A program made the position numbers and the translations under genes. Of a stretch of DNA of 46,704 bases, positions 1 through 7,428 are shown piece by piece (within the stretch, counting starts at the first letter, position 1; each line of letters opens with the position of its first letter). Source of the DNA: JAHHUA01 sp036635475 (lineage in GTDB: Bacteria; Bacillota; Clostridia; Oscillospirales; Ruminococcaceae); NCBI GenBank assembly GCA_036635475.1, contig JAVWQH010000016.1, forward strand, positions 1-46,704. Direction: 5' to 3'. Below the pieces are notes generated by a model, which saw nothing but the letters and a program-made list of their open reading frames with translations, was not told the DNA's origin and made no database searches.

Positions 1-687
1 GCTACTTAATCGCTTGGATATTAATTCTAATTCGTATTATTTTTATATAAATAATTTCTCTTTTAAAATGCCGCGTTCGATAAAATGTTGTTCAATAATG
101 TGTTGACTATTCAATATTCATGATTTATATTTAAATTTGTCGTTGTACGTTTTTTTGTACTGCGAGTGTGCTATACTATGAATAACGCATCATAGTCCAT
201 GCAATTATATCTGCCTCTGCTCATTTGCGCACAATGCCCCTTCTCAATCATATTATTCTAGCGAAAACAAAACCTAAAGGGGATTTTTTATGAGCAACTA
301 GGATACACTGCACCTCCTACCCCCCACTGAAAACACATGTGTGGAAAGCCACATCGCCAATCGCCACTGCACATTGAAAACGACAAAGAGTATTCTGCTT
401 TCAAGCTGTTTTCAAACGTTGGTGTTGAGCTTTATCTCCCACTACTGTGACGATGGCATCGCAGTTCGGCTGAAGTCTGTTTATGCAGAAATAGCCTAGC
501 TTATGTCTGTTTTTAAGTCAGATTTAACACAAACAATCATTCTTTGTCAAATTGAAATTATAAAAATAATGAAAAATCCACTGTCGTGGTGAGCCTAAAA
601 CCCATAGAGCAATTTCCAAACAAGGTTTTTTAAGGTTTATACTGACGTAGTTGGCTAAGCCTAGCACCATAAAAGGAGGGCATCAAG
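1..687. other. Gene-free 5' stretch with a decayed short ORF
   Basis: No intact gene is visible here. At 290-499 (+) an ATG with a fair ribosome-binding site (AAAGGGGA, 276-283) opens a 69-codon frame that hits TAG at its fourth codon and otherwise stays open to TAG at 497-499. A different frame across 370-450 is also open for about 25 codons, so frameshift decay is possible. A TATACT preceded by TG at 169-177 could be its promoter. I do not recognise either translation. The end of the stretch carries the AGGAGGG site that serves the WYL regulator at 688. Confidence 0.35.
169..177 (+). promoter_or_regulatory. Candidate extended -10 promoter
   Basis: TGCTATACT at 169-177 matches the extended -10 form (TG, one base, TATAAT-like hexamer). 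No convincing -35 hexamer lies 16-18 bases upstream. It would drive the broken short ORF at 290, about 110 bases downstream. Confidence 0.3.
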
Positions 688-1659
688 ATGTCAAGCAATT
701 CTAATATTATCCAGCTTTTGCAACTATTAGAGCAAGAAACGGACGAAAACAATATCCTCACCATGCCACAAATTAAGGCAAGGCTAGAGGCTGTTGGTAT
801 TGCCGGTGGCCTCGACCGTAGAACATTGGGTGAACAGCTACAGACGTTGGCTGATTGTGGCTATGATATATCGACCTATGCCGAGAACCGCAAGGGCTAT
901 TTTTTGCGCACACGCAGTTTTGAGGATTGTGAAATACGCTTTTTAATTGACAGCGTTGCTACCTCAAAATCCATACCAATTAGCCAGCGCAAATCGCTGA
1001 TTGCGAAACTAGCACGGCTGAATACCAAAAAGTTTAAGGGTGCTTTGGCTAGTGTGCAGTTTCTTACGGAAAATTTTGCACAAAACCCCGATCTATTTCT
1101 CAACATTGAGCTTGTGGAGGAAGCAATCTCTACCCATCGACTGCTTGCATTTTCCTCCTGCAACTGGGGTGCAGATAAAAAACTACATGCTAATTATAAT
1201 GGCAAGCTTTTCACTGTAACCCCATACAAAATGGTGATGCAAAACCATAAATACTACCTCATTTGCAACTACGAGGGGCACGATGGCTTGTCGCATATTC
1301 GGCTAGACCGTATGATGAACGTTTCTGTTTCGGAAAAAGCCGCAGCACCTCCCACACTCGATTGGCATGGCTACATCACTGAACACCCATATATGTACTC
1401 CGGCAAAGGAGAAGTTGCCACACTGTGCATTAACTGTGACATTATTGGCGATGTGCTGGATACCTTTGGAGCGAATGTGACTTTTTCAGGCAAACAGTCA
1501 GAAACAGTGAATGTAACGGTAAAAGCCAACCTGCAAGCACTTGCCTACTGGGCGGTGCAGTACGGCACAAAATGTGAGGTGCTCACACCGCTCTTGTTAC
1601 GCAAGGAAGTGGCAGAAATGGCACAAAAAATTGCGGAAAAATATGCTCAACATGACTGA
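688..1659 (+). CDS. WYL-domain transcriptional regulator
   Basis: This 323-aa protein has the layout of YafY/WYL regulators. An N-terminal DNA-binding region (about residues 1-75, predicted winged helix) is followed by a linker and a WYL-type ligand-sensing domain (about 140-215), with the LAFSSCNW, VTPYKMVMQNHKYYLICNYE and HIRLDRM stretches that match the family. A C-terminal WCX-like part follows (about 235-320). The start is set by AGGAGGG eight bases upstream. WYL proteins are sequence-specific regulators, often beside accessory or defence genes. The target here is unknown, but the downstream genes at 1932 and 2716 are natural candidates. Its base composition is richer in G+C than the core genes after 7 kb, and a remnant of a second WYL gene lies at 2559-2682, so the locus has been rearranged. 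Confidence 0.85.
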   Translation: MSSNSNIIQLLQLLEQETDENNILTMPQIKARLEAVGIAGGLDRRTLGEQLQTLADCGYDISTYAENRKGYFLRTRSFEDCEIRFLIDSVATSKSIPISQRKSLIAKLARLNTKKFKGALASVQFLTENFAQNPDLFLNIELVEEAISTHRLLAFSSCNWGADKKLHANYNGKLFTVTPYKMVMQNHKYYLICNYEGHDGLSHIRLDRMMNVSVSEKAAAPPTLDWHGYITEHPYMYSGKGEVATLCINCDIIGDVLDTFGANVTFSGKQSETVNVTVKANLQALAYWAVQYGTKCEVLTPLLLRKEVAEMAQKIAEKYAQHD

Positions 1660-1702
1660 ACATGATTGAACATGAAGATATTTTAAAATTATAGAGGGTT
1701 TT

Positions 1703-1918
1703 ATGAGGAAAATCAGCATCAATGATATTGAGAAATTGGCAGAATTCTATGACATATTGCTAAAAAAGTGAAACAAAGAAATCAGAAAAGAAGTTATTGA
1801 AAATGTTTAGCTTTTGGACTAGGAAATTATACAATCTGGTGAAATTAAAGGACATTCTTAGGAGAACCTTGATATTTTAATAGATAAACTTAAAAAAAAT
1901 AGCATATACAAGAAATGA
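1703..1918 (+). pseudogene. Decayed 72-codon ORF
   Basis: An ATG at 1703 behind a weak AGAGGG site opens a frame that runs in one phase to TGA at 1916-1918. It is interrupted by four in-frame stops: one TGA at 1769-1771 and three TAG codons further on. The translated pieces are lysine- and glutamate-rich, soluble and helix-like, which looks like former coding sequence. I cannot assign a family. It sits between the WYL regulator and the YubB-like gene, in the same orientation, and adds to the impression of a decaying accessory zone. Confidence 0.4.
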
Positions 1919-1931
1919 GAGGGAAAGTAAA

Positions 1932-2570
1932 ATGCCAACATACTACGAAAACATTTTGATTGTTAGCGGAAAACCAGAGGATATCAAAGAATTCGCAAAA
2001 AAATGCAAGGGTTATGATATGTATTACCCCAATTCCAGTGATGACTATACACGAGAAATAGACGAGTTCATTCGTAAAACAGAAGCTGCAAAGCGTAAGG
2101 AGTATGGAAAAAGTCCAGAAACTGGAGGATATAGCCGAGAAACTATTGTAAGAATCAAAGCTGAAGCGGCAGCCGAAGCTACCAAAAAGTTCAGACCCAG
2201 AACAGAGGAAGAAATTGAGTCTGCAATTGAGAAGCACAGACATGAGCACTTTTCCCAGCCGCCTTATTTTGGGTTAAACAACCTCCACCCCGAGCCAGAG
2301 GACAATGCTGCCAGTGAAAACTGGGGAAAATGGCGTATGGAAAACTGGGGTTGCAAGCATGCGACTACAAACGAGTACGAGGAATATGATGACCATATTA
2401 GGGTTGTTTTGAACGCAGCAAACGGTTTTATTCTTCCATGGGCACAGAAAGTGTCATTGGATTTTCCCCACTTGACCTTTGAGCTAGAGTGGAATGGTGG
2501 ACTTGAAAAAGGAACTTTTTTGGTGAAAAATGGCAAAATTCTTGCATTTCATAATTCCATACTGGATTAG
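1932..2570 (+). CDS. YubB/Api92-like (DUF1281-type) ferredoxin-fold protein
   Basis: This 212-aa protein resembles the YubB/Api92 family found on plasmids, phages and integrative elements. The N-terminus has a short beta-strand start (YENILIVSG) and a helix. The middle is a charged helical stretch (about residues 50-110). The C-terminal part holds the family pattern: FGLNNLHPEP, then WRMENWGCK, an LPWAQKVSLDFPHLTFELEW segment, and an EKGTF strand. The biochemical role of the family is not known. The start follows AGAGGGAAAGTAAA. The last residues (ILD) and stop fall exactly where similarity to the C-terminal region of the WYL gene begins (see 2559-2682), so the extreme C-terminus may come from a recombination join. 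Family call from recognised motifs; function unknown. Confidence 0.65.
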   Translation: MPTYYENILIVSGKPEDIKEFAKKCKGYDMYYPNSSDDYTREIDEFIRKTEAAKRKEYGKSPETGGYSRETIVRIKAEAAAEATKKFRPRTEEEIESAIEKHRHEHFSQPPYFGLNNLHPEPEDNAASENWGKWRMENWGCKHATTNEYEEYDDHIRVVLNAANGFILPWAQKVSLDFPHLTFELEWNGGLEKGTFLVKNGKILAFHNSILD

Positions 2571-2682
2571 ACTTTTGGCGCAGATGTGACGTTTCAGACA
2601 GTGGGCAAAAATAGTCAGGTATGCTTAAATCCACTTTGCAAGCACTGTGGTCAAACCAGTCATGGGCATAGTATAGAAAAAG
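2559..2682 (+). pseudogene. Remnant of a second WYL regulator (C-terminal part)
   Basis: Just past the stop of the YubB-like gene the same frame reads TFGADVTF, against TFGANVTF in the intact WYL gene (nt 1459-1488). The preceding LD is also shared, with the TAG stop lying between. About 50 bases later, in a shifted frame, LKSTLQALW matches VKANLQALA, including ten identical bases (tgcaagcact). The order matches the WYL C-terminus and one frameshift is needed, so this is a diverged, broken copy rather than an active gene. It implies either a duplicated regulator or that the 1932-2570 gene was inserted into or next to an older WYL gene. Confidence 0.6.
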
Positions 2683-2715
2683 TTGCACATGAATAATACA
2701 AAGGAGATAAAACGT

Positions 2716-3831
2716 ATGAACATCAAAAAGCGAGCGCTGATATTGCTTATGAATGCGCTAAACCTTAAATGCTCTGATGAGCTTATTCCACAGATTGAAT
2801 TCGTGCTTGAAAAGCTTGAAAATGAATCCTTTGAGGACATGCTACTTTATGACGTAAAGGACGAATGGCTTCGTGAAATAATGGATAGTGCCAATAAGAA
2901 AATGAATAAAATAGACGAAAATTTTTCTATTGACCCACTAAATGCCACCCCATTGCAAAAAATTTCTTGCTATCAAATATCAAGCATAGCTGTGGACTGT
3001 GATGTTTCTTTACGCAATATTATTATTTATGCACTGGGTTTTAATCTATCCGATGCGATTATTGAACCCCAAAAAAGCGGGTCGCAAAAATTTTGTTTAT
3101 TAGGTAAAGAGTTTAGATATCAAGGCGACACCATGAATTCATATAACACTACGGTAAATGAATTTTTGCGTTTGTTTGGTGATGATACAAAATATCCGAA
3201 GATATTAAAAATAAATTTAGGGAAAGTCAACTATGGCAAGCTTATGCCTTGTAATGGATATTCATGGCACGAATGCATCTTGAATAACTATGATCATTTC
3301 AAAGATATATTGCCTTATAGCGCTCGTGCCTTTATTCGTCTGAACCATACGATAGGAAATTTTCTTCCTGTTCCATTTCAAAGTAAAACAAGTTCGTTTA
3401 ATAGTCCAAGAGGCTTAGGCAGCACTAAAGATTACTGGGATTTAACATTATTACATATTTACAATTGGTACATCGCAAATTCAGATATGGACGCAAATTC
3501 GCATTTATCGGCTATAGTAAAAACTGATGAAAACATAGAACTATGCAAGGCATGGCTAAAAAGCTTTACAAACAACATTGGTGAGCCATCTTGGAATGCG
3601 TTTGTCGAAGAAAATTTTCTTGAAGACTTTGTGATTTTTGACACTGAGACTATATGTTATCGTGAGCCAAAAGAGCTATGGAGCGGGCATTTTAATGGAA
3701 ATATTCTTCCTCAAAACAAAGCAGATTTTGAGCAGTTTTTCACCAATGCTTCTGCGTGGATTTTGGCAAGAGGCAGCAGAATTGTTTCAAAAGTGAAAAT
3801 GGAATTGGAAAATGCAAAAGCAAATATCTAA
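2716..3831 (+). CDS. Unrecognised 371-aa protein in accessory zone
   Basis: I do not recognise this protein with confidence. It looks soluble, with no signal peptide or membrane segment. The first 60 residues are helical and acidic. A patch reading CYQISSIAVDCDVSLRNIIIYALGF (positions about 90-115) resembles a small helical module. The middle has FRYQGDTMNS, and the C-terminal half is aromatic-rich (KDYWDLTLLHIYNWYIAN, about 245-262), a pattern I loosely associate with uncharacterised Firmicute DUF proteins of similar length. The start at 2716 is chosen because AAGGAG sits nine bases upstream; an earlier in-frame ATG at 2683 lacks a site. It lies downstream of the WYL remnant in the same orientation. 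Confidence 0.6.
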   Translation: MNIKKRALILLMNALNLKCSDELIPQIEFVLEKLENESFEDMLLYDVKDEWLREIMDSANKKMNKIDENFSIDPLNATPLQKISCYQISSIAVDCDVSLRNIIIYALGFNLSDAIIEPQKSGSQKFCLLGKEFRYQGDTMNSYNTTVNEFLRLFGDDTKYPKILKINLGKVNYGKLMPCNGYSWHECILNNYDHFKDILPYSARAFIRLNHTIGNFLPVPFQSKTSSFNSPRGLGSTKDYWDLTLLHIYNWYIANSDMDANSHLSAIVKTDENIELCKAWLKSFTNNIGEPSWNAFVEENFLEDFVIFDTETICYREPKELWSGHFNGNILPQNKADFEQFFTNASAWILARGSRIVSKVKMELENAKANI

Positions 3832-4168
3832 ACTCAAACTTATCGTAGAAAATAAAAATGGAGCTAATCAGTGCAATCACTGGAGGCATGCGATAGCTTT
3901 GTAAACAGCATGCAATGACCACTTATTTTGTGATGCTCTATAAAAAAGCTCACCCTTATTTTGGCTGAAAAAGCAATGGCAAGGTAAGTGAGTAATCTCA
4001 AAAAATGATTTTCACATAACATTTGAAACCTTGGTAAACAAAATTTAATACATTGAAAAGCTCTAAATCCAACAATGCCATTAATTATTGCATAGCCTAT
4101 GGCGTACGGCTATGGGCAATCCGCCTTAATACAGACGATAAATTTTATAAATAAGGAGTGTGAATGAG
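3832..4168. other. Intergenic gap with hairpins, no gene seen
   Basis: No coding frame with a ribosome-binding site was found before AAGGAG at 4153-4158. A 7-bp inverted repeat (CATAGCC at 4091-4097, GGCTATG at 4108-4114) could form a hairpin. The hexamer palindrome GCATGC occurs twice near 3890-3916. An imperfect CTCAC...GTGAG pairing lies around 3947-3993. None has a proper T-tract, so I do not call a terminator. Confidence 0.4.
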
Positions 4169-4831
4169 TTGGCTTATTTGTATGCCATGAGCGATATCCA
4201 CGGTGCGCTTGATATTTTAAAAGAGATGCTTGCACTGATTGATTTGAAGTCCAAAGAAAACAAGCTGATTTTATTGGGAGATTACATCGACCATGATAAA
4301 AGAAGCCTTGAGCCTCTTTTGCTTGTTAAAAATTTGCAGGAACAGTACGGGGAGCAGGTGGTTGTTTTGACAGGAAACCACGAGTTCATGCTGCTTGAGG
4401 ACGTTGCAAACAAGGACGCCACTATTGAGGTCACACTGCTAAAATGGCTGAAAGGTCTGCCCTATTATTACGAGAATGACAGCCAAATATACGTCCATGC
4501 CGGGATTGATGAAGAAGCAGGCGAATACTGGAAATGGGGCAGCGAGGACTACTATTTCTGCTGCAAATACCCGCATACGATTGGCAAGTTTGAAAAGGAC
4601 ATCATCGCCGGACACATTGGCACAGCCAGCATAGCAAACGACCCTGCCTATCACCATGTCTTTTGGGACGGACAGAGCCATTATTACATTGATGGCTCTA
4701 CTGAGTTGAGTGGGTACATTCCGCTACTCAAATACAACACCGAAACAAAGCGGTATACAAGCTTTGAAAAACTCACAGATGAAGTTGGCACTGTTTCATG
4801 GCAAGAATATGAGGTAGATGGTTGTAGATGA
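4169..4831 (+). CDS. Calcineurin-like metallophosphoesterase (PPP-type phosphatase)
   Basis: This protein of about 220 aa carries the ordered metal-binding motifs of the PPP-like phosphoesterases: SDIHG near the N-terminus, GDYIDH (GDxxDR-type), GNHE, then VHAGID and a later GHI. These bind two metal ions and hydrolyse phosphate esters, either on phosphoproteins or dinucleotide polyphosphates. The usual Arg after GDxxD is replaced (GDYIDHD), a small deviation from canonical PPP enzymes. Start choice: AAGGAG at 4153-4158 is only one base from the GTG at 4160 but ten bases from the in-frame TTG at 4169, so I prefer TTG 4169. It is followed after a short gap by a small orphan gene. Substrate unknown. 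Confidence 0.8.
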   Translation: MAYLYAMSDIHGALDILKEMLALIDLKSKENKLILLGDYIDHDKRSLEPLLLVKNLQEQYGEQVVVLTGNHEFMLLEDVANKDATIEVTLLKWLKGLPYYYENDSQIYVHAGIDEEAGEYWKWGSEDYYFCCKYPHTIGKFEKDIIAGHIGTASIANDPAYHHVFWDGQSHYYIDGSTELSGYIPLLKYNTETKRYTSFEKLTDEVGTVSWQEYEVDGCR

Positions 4832-4905
4832 AATTAGATAGTATCTATTAAATTTACACATTGCCCATTGATGTAATCATATTAAATAAAGATGAGGTAG
4901 CTTTT

Positions 4906-5217
4906 ATGAACATTGATTTTAAATTATGTATTGAGAATTGGAACTTTGTTGACAAGGTGGGTTATCCTGCCGATGGTGAATGGTGCTTTATCATCACTCA
5001 ATCACGTCATGGCTGCCTCTACGACTGGAGTATGGGTGGGTATAATGCTAAGCACAAAACCTTTTATGTGAATTACGGAATGGGCGGATTAGTCGAGGAT
5101 CAAGAATCTGTTCTCGCATGGAAAGCATTTACTGATTTTCAAGCAGAAGATAACAATATGGCACAGCTCCAATTTCTCACTGTGAACAATGTCGAGGAAA
5201 ATAATGATTTTAAATAA
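4906..5217 (+). CDS. Small hypothetical protein, loosely DUF551-like
   Basis: A 103-aa soluble protein rich in Trp, Tyr and Gly (WNFVDKVGYPADGEWCFII, FYVNYGMGG, VLAWKAF). The spacing of a Trp near the start, an acidic GEW, a central strand and a terminal AWKAF recalls the small DUF551-type proteins common on phages and mobile elements, but the match is weak. The start at ATG 4906 is preferred because GAGG lies about ten bases upstream; an upstream TTG at 4861 in frame has none. It follows the phosphoesterase by 74 bases and may be co-transcribed. Function unknown. Confidence 0.5.
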   Translation: MNIDFKLCIENWNFVDKVGYPADGEWCFIITQSRHGCLYDWSMGGYNAKHKTFYVNYGMGGLVEDQESVLAWKAFTDFQAEDNNMAQLQFLTVNNVEENNDFK

Positions 5218-5386
5218 ACTTGCGTTGCTTGCAAAATATTCTCCTATCTTCAGAATCACGCAATATAGTTCTTAGATAAATAATCGGGATATGTAAAATG
5301 AGCTTTTGTGGCAGACAACTGACCGAGGTCAAGATGTAAATGAATTTATATTGAGAAAATGCGAAAAAAAATTAACAGTTTGTTTA

Positions 5387-5415
5387 TTGACTAAGGCATT
5401 TACTTTTGATATAAT
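5387..5415 (+). promoter_or_regulatory. Strong sigma-A-type promoter of the CNNM leader
   Basis: TTGACT at 5387-5392 and a perfect TATAAT at 5410-5415 are separated by 17 bases. Transcription would start near 5422 and produce a leader of almost 190 nucleotides before the TTG start at 5610. Confidence 0.8.
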
Positions 5416-5421
5416 TCAAGA

Positions 5422-5601
5422 TAAATTTAGTAATAAAGGAGATGGACACACTAATTATGGACGATGCTGACAGTAATAACGGAGATAAACCTCCTTCATG
5501 TCATATATTAAACCGAATTGGACATAGCTTATGCTTACGAGAGTAGCAATAGGCTGTGTCTTTTTGCATTTTAATTATGAATTTATGTTGATTTGAGGAG
5601 G
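5422..5601 (+). promoter_or_regulatory. Structured 5' leader, possible riboswitch or attenuator of unassigned class
   Basis: Between the promoter and the CNNM gene the transcript carries AAAGGAG (5435-5441), GGAG (5481-5484) and CCTCCTT (5490-5496). It then has a hairpin ending in a T-run (5521-5565), and finally the gene's own AGGAGG (5596-5601). CCTCCT can pair with the upstream AAGGAG, the nearby GGAG, or the gene's AGGAGG, so mutually exclusive folds are possible. A 29-codon frame (5457-5546) also runs through the leader and ends inside the hairpin. CNNM/CorC-type genes are often under cation-responsive leaders, but I could not match this to the M-box, yybP-ykoY or NiCo consensus by eye. 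Confidence 0.4.
5521..5565 (+). terminator. Terminator-like hairpin in the CNNM leader
   Basis: GACATAGC (5521-5528) pairs with GCTGTGTC (5553-5560), with one T-G wobble. An inner TGCT/AGCA pairing lies around GAGA, and a run of five T follows. Placed 45 bases upstream of the start codon, it would act as an attenuator rather than as the end of an upstream gene. Confidence 0.55.
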
Positions 5602-5609
5602 ATTTTATT

Positions 5610-6941
5610 TTGGAAGGTTCTATTGTTTTTATGATATTATTGCAAGTGTTTTTGATTGCACTTAATGCTGTCTTTGCTTGTGCAGAAATCGCAGTTATTT
5701 CAATGAATGACAGCAGACTCGCAAAGTTGGCTGCTGAAGGCGATAAACGAGCAGTGCGTCTTGCACGACTCACAAGCCAACCTGCACGATTTCTGGCAAC
5801 CATACAGGTAGCAATTACCTTGTCCGGCTTTTTGGGTAGTGCATTTGCAGCGGAAAACTTTTCGGACGGCTTAGTTTCTTGGCTGATTAGTCTTGGGGTG
5901 ACCATACCTGTTGCCACATTAGATGCCATAGCTGTGTTGGTTATAACCCTTGTGCTATCCTACTTTACCCTGATTTTTGGTGAACTTGTGCCTAAGCGAG
6001 TTGCTATGTACAAGGCTGAAACATTGGCACTTGGTATGTCTGCACTCATCACCGCAATAGCTAAGCTTTTTGCTCCCATTGTTTGGTTCCTCACAGTTTC
6101 CACCAATGCAATTTTACGTCTGCTGGGGATTGACCCCAATGCTGCTGATGATGAGGTCAGCGAGGAAGAAATACGTATGATGGTTGATGTTGGAAGTGAA
6201 AAAGGTGCGATTGACCATGAGGAGAAGCAGTTTATTCAGAATGTCTTTGAATTTGATGATTTAACAGCTGGAGATATTGCCACACACCGAACAGACATTT
6301 CCCTGTTGTGTCTGGAGGAAAATATGGAAGATTGGAAAGCCATCATTCATAACAGTCGCCATGCCCTGTACCCTGTTTGTAAGGAATCTGCCGACAATAT
6401 TGTGGGTATTCTCAATGCCAAAGAATATTTTAGATTAGATGAAAAAAGCCGAGATTCTGTGATGCAGACAGCGGTAAAGCCTGCCTATTTTGTACCTGAG
6501 AGTGTTAAGGCTGACGTGCTTTTTCGCAATATGAAGCACAGTCACAACTCCTTAGCGGTGGTACTTGACGAATATGGTGGAGTGATTGGCATTATTACTC
6601 TTAATGACCTCGTGGAACAGCTTGTGGGCGACTTAGGAGATGACGAATCAACCTTGAACGAACCACTTTTGATTGAAATGATTGACTCTAAGACGTGGAA
6701 AATTCAAGGTGATGCTCCCCTTGGGGAGGTTTCTGAAGCACTTGGTGTGACTCTGCCCTGTGAGGAATATGATACATTTAACGGATTTATTTTCGGTACT
6801 CTTGGCACAATTCCACAGGACGGCTCTATCGTTGATGTGGAAACTCAGGGGTTGTTGATAAAGGTTACGGAAATACATAATCATCAGGTAGAAACAGCTT
6901 TAGTTTGCTTAGAAACTCCTGCAGTATGCGATGCCACATAG
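5610..6941 (+). CDS. CNNM/CorC-HlyC family membrane protein (hemolysin-like, CBS domains)
   Basis: This 443-aa integral membrane protein has the standard order for the family. A DUF21/CNNM transmembrane domain spans about residues 1-190 (NAVFACAEIAVISM, LSGFLGSAFAAENF, LIFGELVPKRVAM). It is followed by an EVSEEEIRMMVDVG linker, a CBS pair (about 205-335, including VVLDEYGGVIGIITLNDLVEQLVGDL) and a CorC_HlyC domain (about 350-430). Relatives are implicated in Mg2+/Co2+ or Na+-coupled cation export; hemolysin is a historical name. The start is TTG at 5610, eight bases after AGGAGG. It stands as a single gene behind its own promoter and hairpin-bearing leader, which suggests ligand-dependent attenuation. 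Its composition is richer in G+C than the genes that follow. Confidence 0.88.
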   Translation: MEGSIVFMILLQVFLIALNAVFACAEIAVISMNDSRLAKLAAEGDKRAVRLARLTSQPARFLATIQVAITLSGFLGSAFAAENFSDGLVSWLISLGVTIPVATLDAIAVLVITLVLSYFTLIFGELVPKRVAMYKAETLALGMSALITAIAKLFAPIVWFLTVSTNAILRLLGIDPNAADDEVSEEEIRMMVDVGSEKGAIDHEEKQFIQNVFEFDDLTAGDIATHRTDISLLCLEENMEDWKAIIHNSRHALYPVCKESADNIVGILNAKEYFRLDEKSRDSVMQTAVKPAYFVPESVKADVLFRNMKHSHNSLAVVLDEYGGVIGIITLNDLVEQLVGDLGDDESTLNEPLLIEMIDSKTWKIQGDAPLGEVSEALGVTLPCEEYDTFNGFIFGTLGTIPQDGSIVDVETQGLLIKVTEIHNHQVETALVCLETPAVCDAT

Positions 6942-7121
6942 GTTAGTACAAAAAAAGATATATTTGAATATGTGCAATCAGAATAATCTTCATGCCCAAA
7001 ACTATATACAAAAGCTGTAACTGGCTAAATACTTAATTTAGTTGTATAATTAAAAAACAACAAAATATAGCAGTACATAATAAAATGCAAAGGAGCAACT
7101 ATGAATTACTCATAGTTATAA

Positions 7122-7424
7122 GTGAAAAAGCAAATGTTAAATTCCGAGTTAATAATTATTATTGCATTTACAATTTGGAATATCATCGTTTTTTTCCTAT
7201 ATGGCATTGATAAGTATAAGGCACAGAAAGGTCAATGGAGAATTAGCGAAAGTACTTTGATAATTACAGCATTTTTTATGGGTGGTTTAGGTGCTTTTTC
7301 GGGCATGAAAACATTTCGCCACAAAACTAAACATCTAAAATTTAAAATTCTTGTACCCCTTGCCTTGATTTTCAATATCGCCTTAATTTTGGGAACAATT
7401 TATTTATTATACATAAGGGTGTGA
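7122..7424 (+). CDS. DUF1294 small membrane protein
   Basis: This 100-aa protein matches DUF1294: a first membrane helix (about 8-26), then FLYGIDKYKAQKGQWRISE, an Ala/Gly-rich second helix with MGGLGAFSGM, the conserved FRHKTKH stretch, and a C-terminal helix. Function is unknown. The start is odd. The best ribosome-binding site (AAGGAG near 7089-7094) serves an ATG at 7101, but that frame meets TAG at 7113 and TAA at 7119 before continuing in the same phase from GTG at 7122. Either the protein begins at GTG 7122 (or ATG 7134) after reinitiation, or the first codons have decayed. It ends four bases before the TTG of sfsA, so the two are probably co-transcribed. Confidence 0.75.
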   Translation: MKKQMLNSELIIIIAFTIWNIIVFFLYGIDKYKAQKGQWRISESTLIITAFFMGGLGAFSGMKTFRHKTKHLKFKILVPLALIFNIALILGTIYLLYIRV

Positions 7425-7428
7425 ATTA

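Noticed and set aside
897..1163. Open frame antisense to the WYL gene, and similar antisense frames elsewhere (for example 22258-22758, 36694-37121)
   Set aside because: They lie opposite strong coding genes, lack ribosome-binding sites and have translations without recognisable features.
3886..3920. Two GCATGC hexamers in the gap after the 371-aa gene
   Set aside because: A palindromic hexamer pair is too short to call a repeat or attachment site.
5457..5546. 29-codon frame in the CNNM leader as a protein gene
   Set aside because: AAGGAG is 15 bases away, and the frame runs into the hairpin. Kept only as a possible leader peptide.
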